NCBI RefSeq assembly: GCF_003966695.1
Contig: NZ_AP018827.1
Coordinates: 124,001-188,000 of the forward strand
Direction: 5' to 3'
DNA from: Asticcacaulis excentricus
GTDB taxonomy: Bacteria > Pseudomonadota > Alphaproteobacteria > Caulobacterales > Caulobacteraceae
DNA: 64,000 bases
Positions 43,913-53,216 of this stretch are shown in pieces (the stretch's first letter is position 1; each line of letters starts with the position of its first letter). A program made the translations under genes and the position numbers. Under the pieces are notes generated by a model. That model ran no database searches, was not told where the DNA came from, and was given only the letters and a program-made list of their open reading frames with translations.

Positions 43913-45190
43913 ATGAAGATGCGTAAGGCGGGCGTGGCGTGGGCGGTGATGATGCTGATGGCGGGGGCTGCGCAGGCAGCCACAGTCGCCGTCAAGGCCG
44001 ACCGCCTGATCGAGGTCGAAACCGGCAAGGTGATCGAGCAGCCGCTGGTGATCGTCACGGACGGCCGCATCACGGCGGTCGGCAGCGCCCTGACGATGAA
44101 GCCGCCGGCCGGCGCTGACTATGTCGATCTGCCCGGTGTGACTCTGCTGCCCGGCCTGATCGACATGCACGTCCACCTCGACAACAGCCCGGAATATGGC
44201 GGCTATAGCGGTCTGTCGCATACGGATCGTTTCTGGGCCTTTGTGGCGGCGGCCAATGCCGAAAAGACGCTGAGAGCCGGGTTTACCACCGTGCGCAATG
44301 TCGGCGCCGGGGATTATAACGACATCGGCCTGCGCGAAGCGATTGATGAGGGTGTATTGCCGGGGCCGCGCATCGTGGCGGCGGGCCTGAGCTTTGGCGC
44401 TACCGGCGGCCATTGTGATTCGACCTGGCTGCCGCCGTCTTTCGACGCCAAAAACCCGCTCAATGCCGACAGTCCGTGGGAGGCACGCAAATCGGTGCGC
44501 ACCCTGAAAAAGTACGGGGCGGACGTCATCAAGATCTGCGCCACATCCGGCGTCTTTTCGCGCGGGGCCAGCGTCGGCGCGCAGCAACTGACCTTTGAGG
44601 AAATGGCTGCGGTCGCTGACGAAGCGCACATGGCCGGCATGAAGGTCGCCGCTCACGCGCATGGGGCCGACGGTATCAAGATGGCGCTGCGGGCTGGGGT
44701 CGATACGATCGAACACGCCAGTCTGGTGGACGACGAGGGGATAAGGCTGGCCAAAGAGAAGGGGGCCTACTTCTCGATGGACATCTACAATACCGACTAC
44801 ACGCAGTCCGAAGGCCAGCGCAACGGCGTGGCCGAAGAGAGCCTGCGCAAGGATCGTGAAATCGCCGAGTTGCAGCGCCAGAACTACGGCAAGGCGCTGA
44901 AGGCCGGGGTGAAGATGGTCTATGGCACCGACGCCGGCATCTATCCGCACGGCGACAATGCCCGTCAGTTCGCCGTTATGGTGCGCTATGGCGCGACGCC
45001 GCTTCAGGCCATCCAGTCGGCGACGGTGATTGCGGCTGAGGCGCTGGGGCGGTCTGAGGATGTCGGCAGCCTCAAGCCCGGTCACTATGGCGACATGGTC
45101 GGAGTCGTGGGAAATCCACTAAAGGATGTAACCCTGCTGGAGCGACCCGTCTTTGTCATGAAGGCTGGAGACGTGATCACGAAACCGTGA
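43913..45190 (+). CDS. exported metal-dependent amidohydrolase
   Basis: A protein of 425 aa with a signal peptide (MKMRKAGVAWAVMMLMAGAAQA). It is an amidohydrolase of the imidazolonepropionase/Xaa-Pro dipeptidase-like group: 'LLPGLIDMHVHLDNSP' (metal HxH), 'DVIKICATSGVFSRG' (bridging Lys), 'VAAHAHGADGIKMAL' (His), 'DTIEHASLVDDEGI' (His) and 'YGTDAGIYPHGDN' (Asp). Probable periplasmic dipeptidase or lactone/amide hydrolase. The ATG at 43913 follows AAGGGG. Confidence 0.88.
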   Translation: MKMRKAGVAWAVMMLMAGAAQAATVAVKADRLIEVETGKVIEQPLVIVTDGRITAVGSALTMKPPAGADYVDLPGVTLLPGLIDMHVHLDNSPEYGGYSGLSHTDRFWAFVAAANAEKTLRAGFTTVRNVGAGDYNDIGLREAIDEGVLPGPRIVAAGLSFGATGGHCDSTWLPPSFDAKNPLNADSPWEARKSVRTLKKYGADVIKICATSGVFSRGASVGAQQLTFEEMAAVADEAHMAGMKVAAHAHGADGIKMALRAGVDTIEHASLVDDEGIRLAKEKGAYFSMDIYNTDYTQSEGQRNGVAEESLRKDREIAELQRQNYGKALKAGVKMVYGTDAGIYPHGDNARQFAVMVRYGATPLQAIQSATVIAAEALGRSEDVGSLKPGHYGDMVGVVGNPLKDVTLLERPVFVMKAGDVITKP

Positions 45191-45347
45191 CAATGTCAGA
45201 ATTGACTTACATATTTGAAACATAAGGATATTTTGTTATTGTAACACAAATTAGAACGACGTTACGTTAAATGAACGTTAAGGCTGTTCCGACAAATCTT
45301 AACAGGGGCTTTCGTGGCTCTTGGTAACAGGGTTGGAAAGGCTGATA

Positions 45348-47294
45348 ATGCAGCTACGTACAAAGTTTATCGGCTTGGGGGCGGCGTGCGCGCTTCTGGT
45401 GTTTGGCATGGTGGCCGCCAACAGCGTGGCTTCACAATACGCGCAGGCGCATGCGCGTCAGGCTTCGCTGATCAGTCAGATCACCCAGCGGCACATGACC
45501 GCCGACATGATGCACGACGCCATGCGCGGCGATGTGCTTGAGGCCCTGCTGGCGCATCAGGTGGGCGATGCGGCCGCTGCCGAAGCGGTAGTTGGCAAAC
45601 TCAAGGACCACGCTGACACGTTTGAGCGAAACCTCAAGGCCAATCAGGCCGAGGCCCTACCGGATAATCTGAAGCAGCGCTTTGCCGAAGCGCTAACCGC
45701 GCTTCAGGCCTACCGCGCGGCCGGTGACGCGGTGCTCACCGCCACGCCGGAAACCGAGCCCGCGCTGCGGGCCGACTTCGACGCCAAGTTCACGGCGATG
45801 GAGGACAGCAATGAGAGCCTGTCCGGTGATCTCGAAGCGTGGATGACAGGCGAGGTCGAGCGGGGCGCCAAGACCGATGCGCAGTTGAACATGCTGGTGC
45901 AGGCCTTGTCCGTATTCGCCATTCTGGGCGTGCTGGCCATGATCGGCCTGATGTGGCGCGACCTGTTGCGGCCACTGGGTCTGATGTCGCAGACGATTGG
46001 ACGCATTGCCGAAGGCGAAACGGACGTCGAGGTCGCCTTTATTGATCGTAAGGATGAGATGGGCGTGCTGGCCCGCGCCACCCGGTCCCTGTGTGAAACG
46101 GCGCGCAAGGCGCTGATGGTGGACCGCATGGTGCAGGCCATGCCGACCCCGGTGATGGCGGTCGATGTGCACAATGATCTGCGCATCACCTATATCAATG
46201 CCGCGACCGAAAAGCTGATGGATAAGGTCAAGGGGCATTTTCCGAACTATCCCGGCACGCTGATGGGGCAGTCCATCGACATCTTCCACACACACCCCGA
46301 GCATCAGCGTCGTCTGCTGTCCGACCCGAAAAACCTGCCGCACCGCGCGCGTATCCGCGTGGGCGATGAAAGCATCGACTTGCAGATTTCGGCGGTGCGC
46401 GATCACCGCGATCAATATGCCGGGGCGATGCTCGTATGGGATCTCGTCACCGATCAGGCCCAGTTAAGCCGCGATTTCGAAGTGCGGGTGCAGGACGTGG
46501 TGAACGGGCTGGCGGCGTCGGCGGCAGAGCTGTCGCAGGTGGCCGAAACCGTGACGGGCGATTTGCGCAATGGGGCCGGGCTGGCCGTATCGGCGGCCTC
46601 GTCGGCGACCCAGACGACGGCCAGCGTGCAGACCGTGGCGGCCGCCGCCGAAGAACTGGCGGCCTCGGTGCGCGAAATTTCCGATCAGGTGCAGACGACC
46701 AACCGCCTGGTGGCCGATTCTTTCCATAAGGTGCAGGACGCCGATCTGGTGGCGCAGAAGCTGTCTTCGGCCTCAGACCGCGTCAGCGAAGTGACGACCG
46801 TCATCGCCAATATCTCTAGTCAGATCAATCTTCTGGCGCTCAACGCCACCATCGAATCGGCGCGCGCCGGTGAGGCGGGGCGCGGCTTTGCCGTCGTCGC
46901 CGGTGAGGTGAAGAATCTCGCCAACCAGACCAGCCGCTCTATCGGTGAAATCAACAGCGTCATCGACGAGATGCGTCAGGCGTCGCGCGAAATCGTCGGT
47001 GTCTTGAGCGATATTCGCGGTGCGGTGGATGCCATCACCCACGCCACCACCTCGGTCGCGGCCGCCGTCGAGGAACAGTCGGCGACCACCGGGGACATTG
47101 CGCGCAACATGGCCTTTGCGGCTGAGGGGACGCGCGTGATCAGCGAAAACCTGGATCAGGTGTCGGGGATCACCACACGCAGCGGGGAGGCCTCGGTGCA
47201 CCTGTTCGACTCGTCTCAGGCCCTGTCGGATCAGGCGGCGGCCCTGCGCGGTCGCGTAGCGGAGTTCCTCAGCCGGATCAACCGGGCATCGTAA
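45348..47294 (+). CDS. methyl-accepting chemotaxis protein
   Basis: A protein of 648 aa. It has one membrane helix at about 7-29, a periplasmic helical ligand domain, a second helix at about 185-205, a HAMP domain ('[26 protein letters not shown]'), a PAS-like segment ('[32 protein letters not shown]'), and a cytoplasmic signalling hairpin whose tip is '[37 protein letters not shown]'. No CheR-binding pentapeptide is seen at the C terminus. Start ATG at 45348 follows GGAAAGG. Ligand unknown. Confidence 0.93.
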   Translation: MQLRTKFIGLGAACALLVFGMVAANSVASQYAQAHARQASLISQITQRHMTADMMHDAMRGDVLEALLAHQVGDAAAAEAVVGKLKDHADTFERNLKANQAEALPDNLKQRFAEALTALQAYRAAGDAVLTATPETEPALRADFDAKFTAMEDSNESLSGDLEAWMTGEVERGAKTDAQLNMLVQALSVFAILGVLAMIGLMWRDLLRPLGLMSQTIGRIAEGETDVEVAFIDRKDEMGVLARATRSLCETARKALMVDRMVQAMPTPVMAVDVHNDLRITYINAATEKLMDKVKGHFPNYPGTLMGQSIDIFHTHPEHQRRLLSDPKNLPHRARIRVGDESIDLQISAVRDHRDQYAGAMLVWDLVTDQAQLSRDFEVRVQDVVNGLAASAAELSQVAETVTGDLRNGAGLAVSAASSATQTTASVQTVAAAAEELAASVREISDQVQTTNRLVADSFHKVQDADLVAQKLSSASDRVSEVTTVIANISSQINLLALNATIESARAGEAGRGFAVVAGEVKNLANQTSRSIGEINSVIDEMRQASREIVGVLSDIRGAVDAITHATTSVAAAVEEQSATTGDIARNMAFAAEGTRVISENLDQVSGITTRSGEASVHLFDSSQALSDQAAALRGRVAEFLSRINRAS

Positions 47295-47305
47295 AGGCGC
47301 GCAAA

Positions 47306-47395
47306 CCACAGATTACACAGATTACACAGATTAACGGGCCTTCCCACAAGACGGGGCGCGAAGCGCCAAATCTGTGCAATCTGTGTAATCTGTGG
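47306..47395. repeat. 27-nt inverted repeat made of a tandem 9-mer
   Basis: The left arm 47306-47332 consists of three partly degenerate copies of ACAGATTAC. The right arm 47369-47395 is its inverse with one mismatch. The 36-nt centre holds a small GGCGC-GAA-GCGCC hairpin. In RNA the whole would be a long stem-loop. It sits after the chemotaxis receptor stop. No transposase is near; I treat it as a non-autonomous intergenic repeat. Confidence 0.8.
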
Positions 47396-47537
47396 GTCCA
47401 GATTGTTGGTGCGGCCAAACTCCGGGCAGCAAGACGAAGGGGCCAGTTGGCCCCTTCACCCCAACACATATCGACACACGAAGGCATGACCGAGTGCGTT
47501 ACTTTCGGGGTGCTGGGGACGTGTCCCCTGTCTCTTT

Positions 47538-47735
47538 TCAGGCTTTCACGGCACAGGCGCGCAGGCTCTGACTGCGCAGCAGGGCCTGCTTTTCGCGGAC
47601 CGAGCCATGGCGATAGGCGGCGGTCTGCCTGACGGCGGCGAGGGCTTCGGCGCGGCAGGCGGCCGGGGCGGCGGTGGCCGGAACCGCGGCGATCAGCGGC
47701 AGGGACAGGGCCATCAGGCACAGAAGCGGTTTCAT
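47538..47735 (-). CDS. small secreted protein (65 aa)
   Basis: A 65-residue protein with a signal peptide (MKPLLCLMALSLPLIAAVPATAAPA) and a short mature part rich in Ala and Arg with two Cys (one near the cleavage site, one near the end), perhaps bridged. Family not recognised. The ATG at 47735 follows AAAGG; the longer open frame upstream has no signal sequence at its start. Divergent from the OprB-like gene. Confidence 0.55.
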   Translation of the reverse strand: MKPLLCLMALSLPLIAAVPATAAPAACRAEALAAVRQTAAYRHGSVREKQALLRSQSLRACAVKA

Positions 47736-47888
47736 ACTGGGACACCTTTCAACAGTCGGAAACCACAGAGCAATCGCCGGGCCGCTCTGGTCATATCCGG
47801 TTAACCCTGTCTGTAAACTATAACCCAACAGATTTCGGGTAACATGGATATTGTCGAGCGATGTGCCCGATGTGTTCAAGGTTTATCC

Positions 47889-49040
47889 ATGCGTCTGTCT
47901 GTTCTCGCTTGTGCGTTACTGTCTCTGGGTTACGGCACCTCTGTGGCCGGCGTGGCTTCGGCCGGCGTCGAATACGATGCCGTTCTGACCGCTGATCTGC
48001 TGCGTAACCATTCGGGAGGCTTGCGCAAAGGCAACCGGGTCATGAGCAATCTCGACCTGTCGGCCGCCTGGCAGGGCGAAGGTGAGGCCTTTAAAAACTG
48101 GGACGGTTTCGCCTATGTGCTGGCCGATAGCGGGGGCGGCTTTTCCGAGTTCTATTCCGGCGATGCGCAGGTCGTGTCCAATATCGACGCGCCGAAGGGC
48201 GTGCGCCTGTTCGAGGCGTGGCTGCGCCGCACAAGCGATGATGAACGCTGGTCTGTGACCGGCGGCCTGATCAATCTCAATGGTATTTTCGACGTGCAGG
48301 AGGCGGGGGCGCTGTTCCTCAACGCTTCGCACGGCATTGGTCCGGACTATTCGCAGAGCGGCCCGTCGATCTTCCCGTTTTCGACTCTGGGGCTGGTCGG
48401 CGAATGGCAGGCCAGCGAGACTTTGCGCCTGCGCGCCGGGGTGTTTGACGGTGTGGCCGGCGACCCGGCGCATCAGAGCAGCTTTATCGGCGTCAGGCTG
48501 GGTGACGGCGACGGTGCGCACTGGGTGGCCGAAGCGCAGCAGGACTTTGCGCGCGGCTATGTCAAGCTGGGGGCGTGGGCCTATACGGCGAAGGCCGAGC
48601 GTCTCGACGGCACGGGCCTGTCCGATGGCAACAGCGGTTATTACGCGCAACTGAAGTACGATTTTTATAAACCCGAAGCCGACAGCGACCGCGGCGTGTC
48701 GGGCTGGGCGCGTCTGGGTAAGGCCAATAAGGACCTTCAGGCCATTGAAACCTATGCGGGCGGTGGTCTGGTGTGGACCGGGCCGTTCACAGGGCGCGAG
48801 TCGGACGCGGTGGGCTTTGCCATCGCCCACGCCGATTTCGGTCAGCCCTATGCCGAAGCGGTGGGCATAAACCTGAAGCCGGAAACCATTTACGAACTCA
48901 GCTATCGTTACGCCATCAGGGACGGCCTGAGCCTTCAGCCAGACGTGCAATATATCCGCCACCCGGCTGGTGATCCGCAGACGGACGATGCCCTGGTGCT
49001 GGGGGTGCGTCTGCGGGTGGGGCTCGCGGCGTTTAAATAA
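47889..49040 (+). CDS. OprB-like carbohydrate-selective porin
   Basis: A protein of 383 aa with a signal peptide (MRLSVLACALLSLGYGTSVAGVASA) and a 16-strand-type beta-barrel. Conserved pieces of the OprB family are 'LFEAWLRRTSDDERWSVTGGLINLNGIFDVQEAGALFLNASHGIGPDYSQSGPSIFP', 'GVFDGVAGDP' and 'GGGLVWTGPFTGRESDAVGFAIAHA'. It likely lets sugars into the periplasm. Start ATG at 47889 is set by the signal peptide. SRP RNA follows 40 bp later. Confidence 0.87.
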   Translation: MRLSVLACALLSLGYGTSVAGVASAGVEYDAVLTADLLRNHSGGLRKGNRVMSNLDLSAAWQGEGEAFKNWDGFAYVLADSGGGFSEFYSGDAQVVSNIDAPKGVRLFEAWLRRTSDDERWSVTGGLINLNGIFDVQEAGALFLNASHGIGPDYSQSGPSIFPFSTLGLVGEWQASETLRLRAGVFDGVAGDPAHQSSFIGVRLGDGDGAHWVAEAQQDFARGYVKLGAWAYTAKAERLDGTGLSDGNSGYYAQLKYDFYKPEADSDRGVSGWARLGKANKDLQAIETYAGGGLVWTGPFTGRESDAVGFAIAHADFGQPYAEAVGINLKPETIYELSYRYAIRDGLSLQPDVQYIRHPAGDPQTDDALVLGVRLRVGLAAFK

Positions 49041-49079
49041 GCGCTTGCAATCGCAAAACGGAATCCGCATATAGCGAGC

Positions 49080-49172
49080 GAGATCGCGCGGGCGGAGGCC
49101 TCGCCAACCTGGTCAGGGCCGGAAGGCAGCAGCCACAACGAATTCACCTTCGGGTCGCGCGGTCTCACCTTT
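49080..49172 (+). ncRNA. ffs: signal recognition particle RNA, small bacterial type (4.5S)
   Basis: The universally conserved apical part GGTCAGGGCCGGAAGGCAG (49121-49139) is followed by CAGCC, and the outer strands GAGATCGCGCG (49080-49090) and CGCGCGGTCTC (49156-49166) pair with one G-U. The length of about 90 nt fits the Alu-less SRP RNA. It binds Ffh to target membrane proteins. Location just before dnaX is usual in alphaproteobacteria. Ends are approximate. Confidence 0.93.
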
Positions 49173-49270
49173 CCCCTATATTCTAAGCCGTCCACAAAGC
49201 GCTGCCTGACTGCGCTGAACCCACGTGCTTTCCGACTCGCAAACCCTGCGTTTGGCGCTATAAGTCGGGT

Positions 49271-51079
49271 ATGTCCGACCATCCCGAATCTCCTGAGACC
49301 GGCGATCCCTTTGCCACCGAACGCGATGAGAACACCGACGATATGTTCGGTGGTCCGGCGGTGCCTGCGCCTGCGAAAAAGGACGCGGCCTATACGGTGC
49401 TGGCGCGCAAATACCGCCCGCGCACCTTTGAGGACCTGATCGGGCAGGAGGCGATGGTGCGCACCCTGTCCAACGCCTTCGCCACGGGGCGTATCGCCCA
49501 CGCCTTCATGCTGACCGGCGTGCGCGGGGTGGGTAAGACGACGACGGCCCGCCTGCTGGCGCGTGCGCTCAATTACGAATCTGACACCGTGAAGGGGCCC
49601 AGCGTCGATCTTTCGACCTTTGGCTACCACTGTCAGGCCATTATCGAAGGCCGGCATATCGACGTGCTGGAGCTGGACGCCGCGTCTCGCACCGGCGTCG
49701 ATTCGATGCGCGAACTTTTGGAAAGCGTGCGCTATGCGCCGGTCGAAGCACGCTACAAGGTCTATGTGATCGACGAAGTGCACATGCTGTCGACCGGGGC
49801 CTTCAACGCGCTTCTGAAGACGCTGGAAGAACCGCCACCGCACGCCAAGTTCATCTTCGCCACCACCGAAATCCGCAAGGTGCCGGTGACCATCCTGTCG
49901 CGGTGTCAGCGCTTTGACCTGCGCCGCGTCGAGCCGGAAACCCTGACGCCGCATCTCGAGAAAATCTGCCGCCTCGAAGGGGCTAAGATCGAGCCGGACG
50001 CTTTGGCCCTGATCGCCCGCGCCGCCGAAGGCTCGGTGCGCGACTCCCTGTCGCTGCTCGATCAGGCGCTGGTGCAGGCCGAAGAGGGGCAGAGCGTGTC
50101 GGCTGAGGTGGTGCGCGACATGCTGGGGCTGGCCGACCGGTCGGCGACGCTCAGCCTGTTTGAGAATATCATTTCCGGTCAGATGCCAGACGCGCTTCTG
50201 GCCTTCCGCACCCTGTACGGTTTCGGGGCCGACCCGTCGCAGGTGATGGGCGACCTGCTCGAATACTGCCACGCCACCTCTGTGGCCAAGGTGCTGGGGG
50301 CCGAGGCCACGCGCCTGCCCAAGGAGCCGGCGCAGCGGGTGGCGGCGCTGGGGGCGCAGTTGTCGGCGGGCACCTTGTCGCGCCTGTGGACCCTGATGCT
50401 CAAGGCGTTTGAGGAAATCCGCCGCGCTCCGGATCCGGCGGCGGCGACCGAAATGGCGCTGGTGCGCTTCTGCTATGCGTCCGATCTGCCGGGGCCGGAG
50501 ACCCTGCTCAAGCGCCTGCAAAACGGCGAAAACTTGCTGGACGGCGGCCCGTCGGGCGGCGGCATGGGCGGTGGGTCCGGCGGCGTCAGCGCGCAAGGTG
50601 CGGTCATGCGCCCGCAGGCCTATGCCAATGCCCAGCCGCAAATCCAGCTCAATACGTTTGACGACGTGCTGGCCCTGATCGCCGAAAAGCGCGACATCGG
50701 CCTGCGCGTCGATGTCGAGCGCTACGTCAAGCTGATCTCCTTCCGGCAGGGCGCGATTACGTTTGAACCTGCCCCGCACACGCCGATTGATCTGGTGCGC
50801 AAGCTGTCGGCGCGGCTGAAGGAATGGACGGGGCAGCGCTGGCTGATCGCCACCGAAGGCGGCGGCGGGGCCGAAACCTATCGTGAGCGCGAAATCCGCG
50901 AAAAGGCGGAAGCCTTGCAAACGCTGCGCAATGACCCATTTATCTCCGGTCTGATGACGGCCTTTCCGGGCGTGGAAATCCTCAGCTTCCGGCCGAAGCC
51001 GAAGCCGGTGGCCGCCACCACGCCCGACATGCCTATGACCGAAAACCGCGACGAATTCAGCGAAAAGGACGATGACTGA
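49271..51079 (+). CDS. dnaX: DNA polymerase III subunit gamma/tau
   Basis: A 602-residue AAA+ clamp-loader subunit: Walker A 'GVRGVGKTTTARLLARAL', 'VDVLELDAASRTGVDSMRE' region, Walker B 'YVIDEVHMLSTGAFNALLKTLEEPP' and sensor 1 'IFATTEIRKVPVTILSRCQRFDLRR'. Most of the zinc-binding cysteines known from E. coli DnaX are missing here; only the Cys in 'GYHCQAI' remains, as I recall for other alphaproteobacterial homologues. The C-terminal third is the tau extension with a Gly-rich linker (about 425-445). Confidence 0.95.
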   Translation: MSDHPESPETGDPFATERDENTDDMFGGPAVPAPAKKDAAYTVLARKYRPRTFEDLIGQEAMVRTLSNAFATGRIAHAFMLTGVRGVGKTTTARLLARALNYESDTVKGPSVDLSTFGYHCQAIIEGRHIDVLELDAASRTGVDSMRELLESVRYAPVEARYKVYVIDEVHMLSTGAFNALLKTLEEPPPHAKFIFATTEIRKVPVTILSRCQRFDLRRVEPETLTPHLEKICRLEGAKIEPDALALIARAAEGSVRDSLSLLDQALVQAEEGQSVSAEVVRDMLGLADRSATLSLFENIISGQMPDALLAFRTLYGFGADPSQVMGDLLEYCHATSVAKVLGAEATRLPKEPAQRVAALGAQLSAGTLSRLWTLMLKAFEEIRRAPDPAAATEMALVRFCYASDLPGPETLLKRLQNGENLLDGGPSGGGMGGGSGGVSAQGAVMRPQAYANAQPQIQLNTFDDVLALIAEKRDIGLRVDVERYVKLISFRQGAITFEPAPHTPIDLVRKLSARLKEWTGQRWLIATEGGGGAETYREREIREKAEALQTLRNDPFISGLMTAFPGVEILSFRPKPKPVAATTPDMPMTENRDEFSEKDDD

Positions 51080-51396
51080 TGGACTTGAACGCCCTGATGA
51101 AGCAGGCCCAGGCCGTGCAGCAAAAGTTCACCGAAGCGCAGGAAAAGATGAATCAGGTGGTCGTCACCGGTCAGGCCGGCGCGGGTCTGGTTTCGGTCGA
51201 TCTGCAAGGGGGGGGCGTGCTGACGCGCCTGCATATCGACCCCAGCCTGATCAATCCGGACGAGGTTGAGGTGCTGGCTGACCTGATTATCGCCGCTCAC
51301 GCCGATGCCCGCAAAAAGCTCGATGAGGAGTCCGCGCGCCTGATGAAGGAAGCGGCGGGGCCGTTCGGGAATATGCCGATGCCGAAGCTGTTCTAA
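51079..51396 (+). CDS. YbaB/EbfC nucleoid-associated protein
   Basis: A protein of 105 aa: 'DLNALMKQAQAVQQKFTEAQEKMNQVVVTGQAGAGLVSVDLQGGG' and 'LADLIIAAHADARKKLDEESARLMKEAAGP'. YbaB-family proteins dimerise and bind DNA. The ATG overlaps the dnaX stop and the gene lies between dnaX and recR, the conserved bacterial order. Confidence 0.93.
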   Translation: MDLNALMKQAQAVQQKFTEAQEKMNQVVVTGQAGAGLVSVDLQGGGVLTRLHIDPSLINPDEVEVLADLIIAAHADARKKLDEESARLMKEAAGPFGNMPMPKLF

Positions 51397-51399
51397 TCT

Positions 51400-52002
51400 A
51401 TGGCCTCTGGCGCCGGACCTGAAATCGAACGCCTGATGGCGCTGTTGTCGAAGCTGCCGGGTCTGGGGCCCCGCTCGGCGCGCCGCGCCGCGCTGGCCTT
51501 GCTCAAAAAGCGCGAGCAGTTGCTGATCCCGCTGACCGCCGCCATGCAGGATGCGGCTGAGCGCGTCACCTCGTGCCACATCTGCGGCGCGCTTGCGACC
51601 CGCGACCCGTGCGCCACCTGCGCCGACCCGGCCCGTGATGCGGCCATGATCTGCGTGGTCGAAGAAGACTCCGCCCTATGGGCTATGGAGCGCGTCGGGG
51701 CCTTTTCCGGGCGTTATCACGTGCTGGGCGGGCTTTTGTCGGCGCTCGACGGAGTGCGGCCCGAAGACTTGCGCCTGTCGGGCCTGATGCAGCGCGTCAG
51801 TGCGGGCGGTGTCGAAGAACTGGTCATGGCCCTGCCGGCCACGGTCGAAGGCCAGACCACGGCGCACTATATCGCCGACCGCGTGAAGCAACTGGCCCCG
51901 GCGGTGACCATCACCCATCTGGCGCGCGGCGTGCCAGTCGGCGGCGAACTCGATTGGCTGGATGATGGGACCATTGCCCACGCCTTTAGGAGCCGACGCT
52001 AA
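51400..52002 (+). CDS. recR: recombination mediator protein RecR
   Basis: A 200-residue protein with N-terminal helix-hairpin-helix ('LMALLSKLPGLGPRSARRAALALL'), a Cys4 zinc finger ('CHICGALATRDPCATCADP'), a Toprim domain ('ICVVEEDSALWAMERVGAFSGRYHVLGGLLSALDGV') and a C-terminal Walker-B-like 'ITHLARGVPVGGELDWLDDGTI'. It helps RecFO load RecA at gaps. Starts 3 bp after ybaB. Confidence 0.95.
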   Translation: MASGAGPEIERLMALLSKLPGLGPRSARRAALALLKKREQLLIPLTAAMQDAAERVTSCHICGALATRDPCATCADPARDAAMICVVEEDSALWAMERVGAFSGRYHVLGGLLSALDGVRPEDLRLSGLMQRVSAGGVEELVMALPATVEGQTTAHYIADRVKQLAPAVTITHLARGVPVGGELDWLDDGTIAHAFRSRR

Positions 52003-52291
52003 AAGCCTTGAATTTGGCGATCTGGTGCGTCGGTGTCACTTGCAGGTCAAACCGTACCTGCGTCGCTTGGCTTCTGGCATCTCATCCAAATTGAAGGTTT
52101 CCCGGACTGTGATAATATGGTGGTGATGTTTGACCACATGCCGTCTTAGCACGAAATAGAGAATTGACATCCTCGGCCGCTTATTCAGCACCGGATTCGA
52201 TTGCAACTGTTCTATTGTTTTCGTGTGTTTGGATGCATTATCAAATCGCATCTTATAGGGCGAAGGTGAAATTTAATTTTAGGGGGCGATA
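52003..52291. other. 289-bp intergenic stretch, AT-rich
   Basis: A minus-strand open frame of 71 codons (52036-52251) is here but looks unlike a known protein and has poor start context, so it is not called. Base composition falls well below the surroundings, consistent with acquired sequence. AGGGGG at 52281-52286 is the ribosome binding site for the next gene. Confidence 0.35.
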
Positions 52292-52525
52292 TTGATTAAT
52301 AAGAAGCATTGGTTCTTAAAGGTGGGACCTTTTGGTGGTCTATTTCCTGTTACTTTATTGGGATTTGTATACACAGTATTTTATGTATTGGTGGTCTTGA
52401 GCCTTGTTTTAAAAGCAGAAGACCTGTCGAATGCCGGCCAGGGTTCTGCGGCCACACCGTGGTGGGCGGCAGCTATCCTGGTCGGCTTGGTTGGTTATGT
52501 ATTTGCGAGTGCGAAATCGAAATAG
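52292..52525 (+). CDS. small membrane protein (77 aa)
   Basis: A 77-residue protein with a TTG start 5 bp after AGGGGG. It has two hydrophobic helices, about 16-40 ('GLFPVTLLGFVYTVFYVLVVLSLVL') and 56-73 ('WWAAAILVGLVGYVFASA'), and a basic C terminus. No family recognised. AT-rich compared with its neighbours, so possibly acquired. An inner-membrane location is likely. Confidence 0.5.
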   Translation: MINKKHWFLKVGPFGGLFPVTLLGFVYTVFYVLVVLSLVLKAEDLSNAGQGSAATPWWAAAILVGLVGYVFASAKSK

Positions 52526-52537
52526 CAATAATCTGGA

Positions 52538-53086
52538 TTAAGCGCTCGGTAAGTTGCCCTTAGCCTCGTGCCGCCTCAGCACGAGGTACACCACCAGCAC
52601 CCCGACCAGCTTGCTCAATACTGACGTCGTCAGCGACCAGATATTAAAAATGCCGGGGATGCTGATCGAGGCGATCATATAGAAAACCGCCGAGTCGATG
52701 GGCGAACTGATCGCCGTGGAAATCGCCACGCGCTGCGACAGAGGCCGTTTCACGAAGGTGAAGATGGCCCAGTCGATCAGCTCCGACACCGCAAAGGCGC
52801 AGGTCGAGCCGAGCGCCACCGCCGGGTCAGACGTCAGAAACGACAGGGCCAGCCCGACGACCAGCGCCGCGATGACCCAGTGTTTGATCTCGCGCTGGGC
52901 GAAGTCGCGCACGATCAGCACAAAGCCGGTCACGATCGCCATTGGCGTCCACGAGCCATTGTCGGGCAGGGGGATTTGCGGCACGGCGGCAAAGCACCAG
53001 TTGATAAACGGGATCAGCGCCAGATAGAGGTACGTCCACGGCGTGCGCCCTGTGACCGCCTTGCGTACAAATGCGCCGAATCCCAT
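52538..53086 (-). CDS. VUT/YhhQ family transporter (queuosine-precursor type)
   Basis: A protein of 182 aa with about six membrane helices. It has 'TGFVLIVRDFAQREIKHW', 'STCAFAVSELIDWAIFTFVKRPLSQRVAISTAISSPIDSAVFY' and a C-terminal 'LVGVLVVYLVLRR'. These are the motifs of the VUT family (vitamin uptake-like), of which YhhQ imports queuosine precursors. Start follows GGGAGGGG. No preQ1 riboswitch pattern was seen upstream. Single gene on the minus strand, tail to tail with the small membrane protein. Confidence 0.82.
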   Translation of the reverse strand: MGFGAFVRKAVTGRTPWTYLYLALIPFINWCFAAVPQIPLPDNGSWTPMAIVTGFVLIVRDFAQREIKHWVIAALVVGLALSFLTSDPAVALGSTCAFAVSELIDWAIFTFVKRPLSQRVAISTAISSPIDSAVFYMIASISIPGIFNIWSLTTSVLSKLVGVLVVYLVLRRHEAKGNLPSA

Positions 53087-53216
53087 CTGCCCCTCCCAAA
53101 AGTGCCTGATACGTCCTTGCCAGCCCCGCAGATGACCGCAAGTGAGTATTTGGTCCGACCGGAATCGTGTCAGGAAAAAGCTTGTCAGCTTTTATTTCGT
53201 ATGGCAAGAACATTTC

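Noticed and set aside
45188-45198. TGACAATGTCA palindrome
   Set aside because: It includes the stop codon of the amidohydrolase and is too short and isolated to call an operator.
48935-50920. 661-codon minus-strand open frame opposite dnaX
   Set aside because: It is the antisense shadow of dnaX in high-GC DNA; dnaX on the plus strand has clear AAA+ motifs.
52036-52251. 71-codon minus-strand open frame
   Set aside because: No ribosome binding site, no recognisable family and odd composition; left as unassigned.
53087-53216. preQ1 riboswitch in front of the queuosine-precursor-type transporter
   Set aside because: The short upstream sequence lacks the preQ1 hairpin and A-rich tail pattern.
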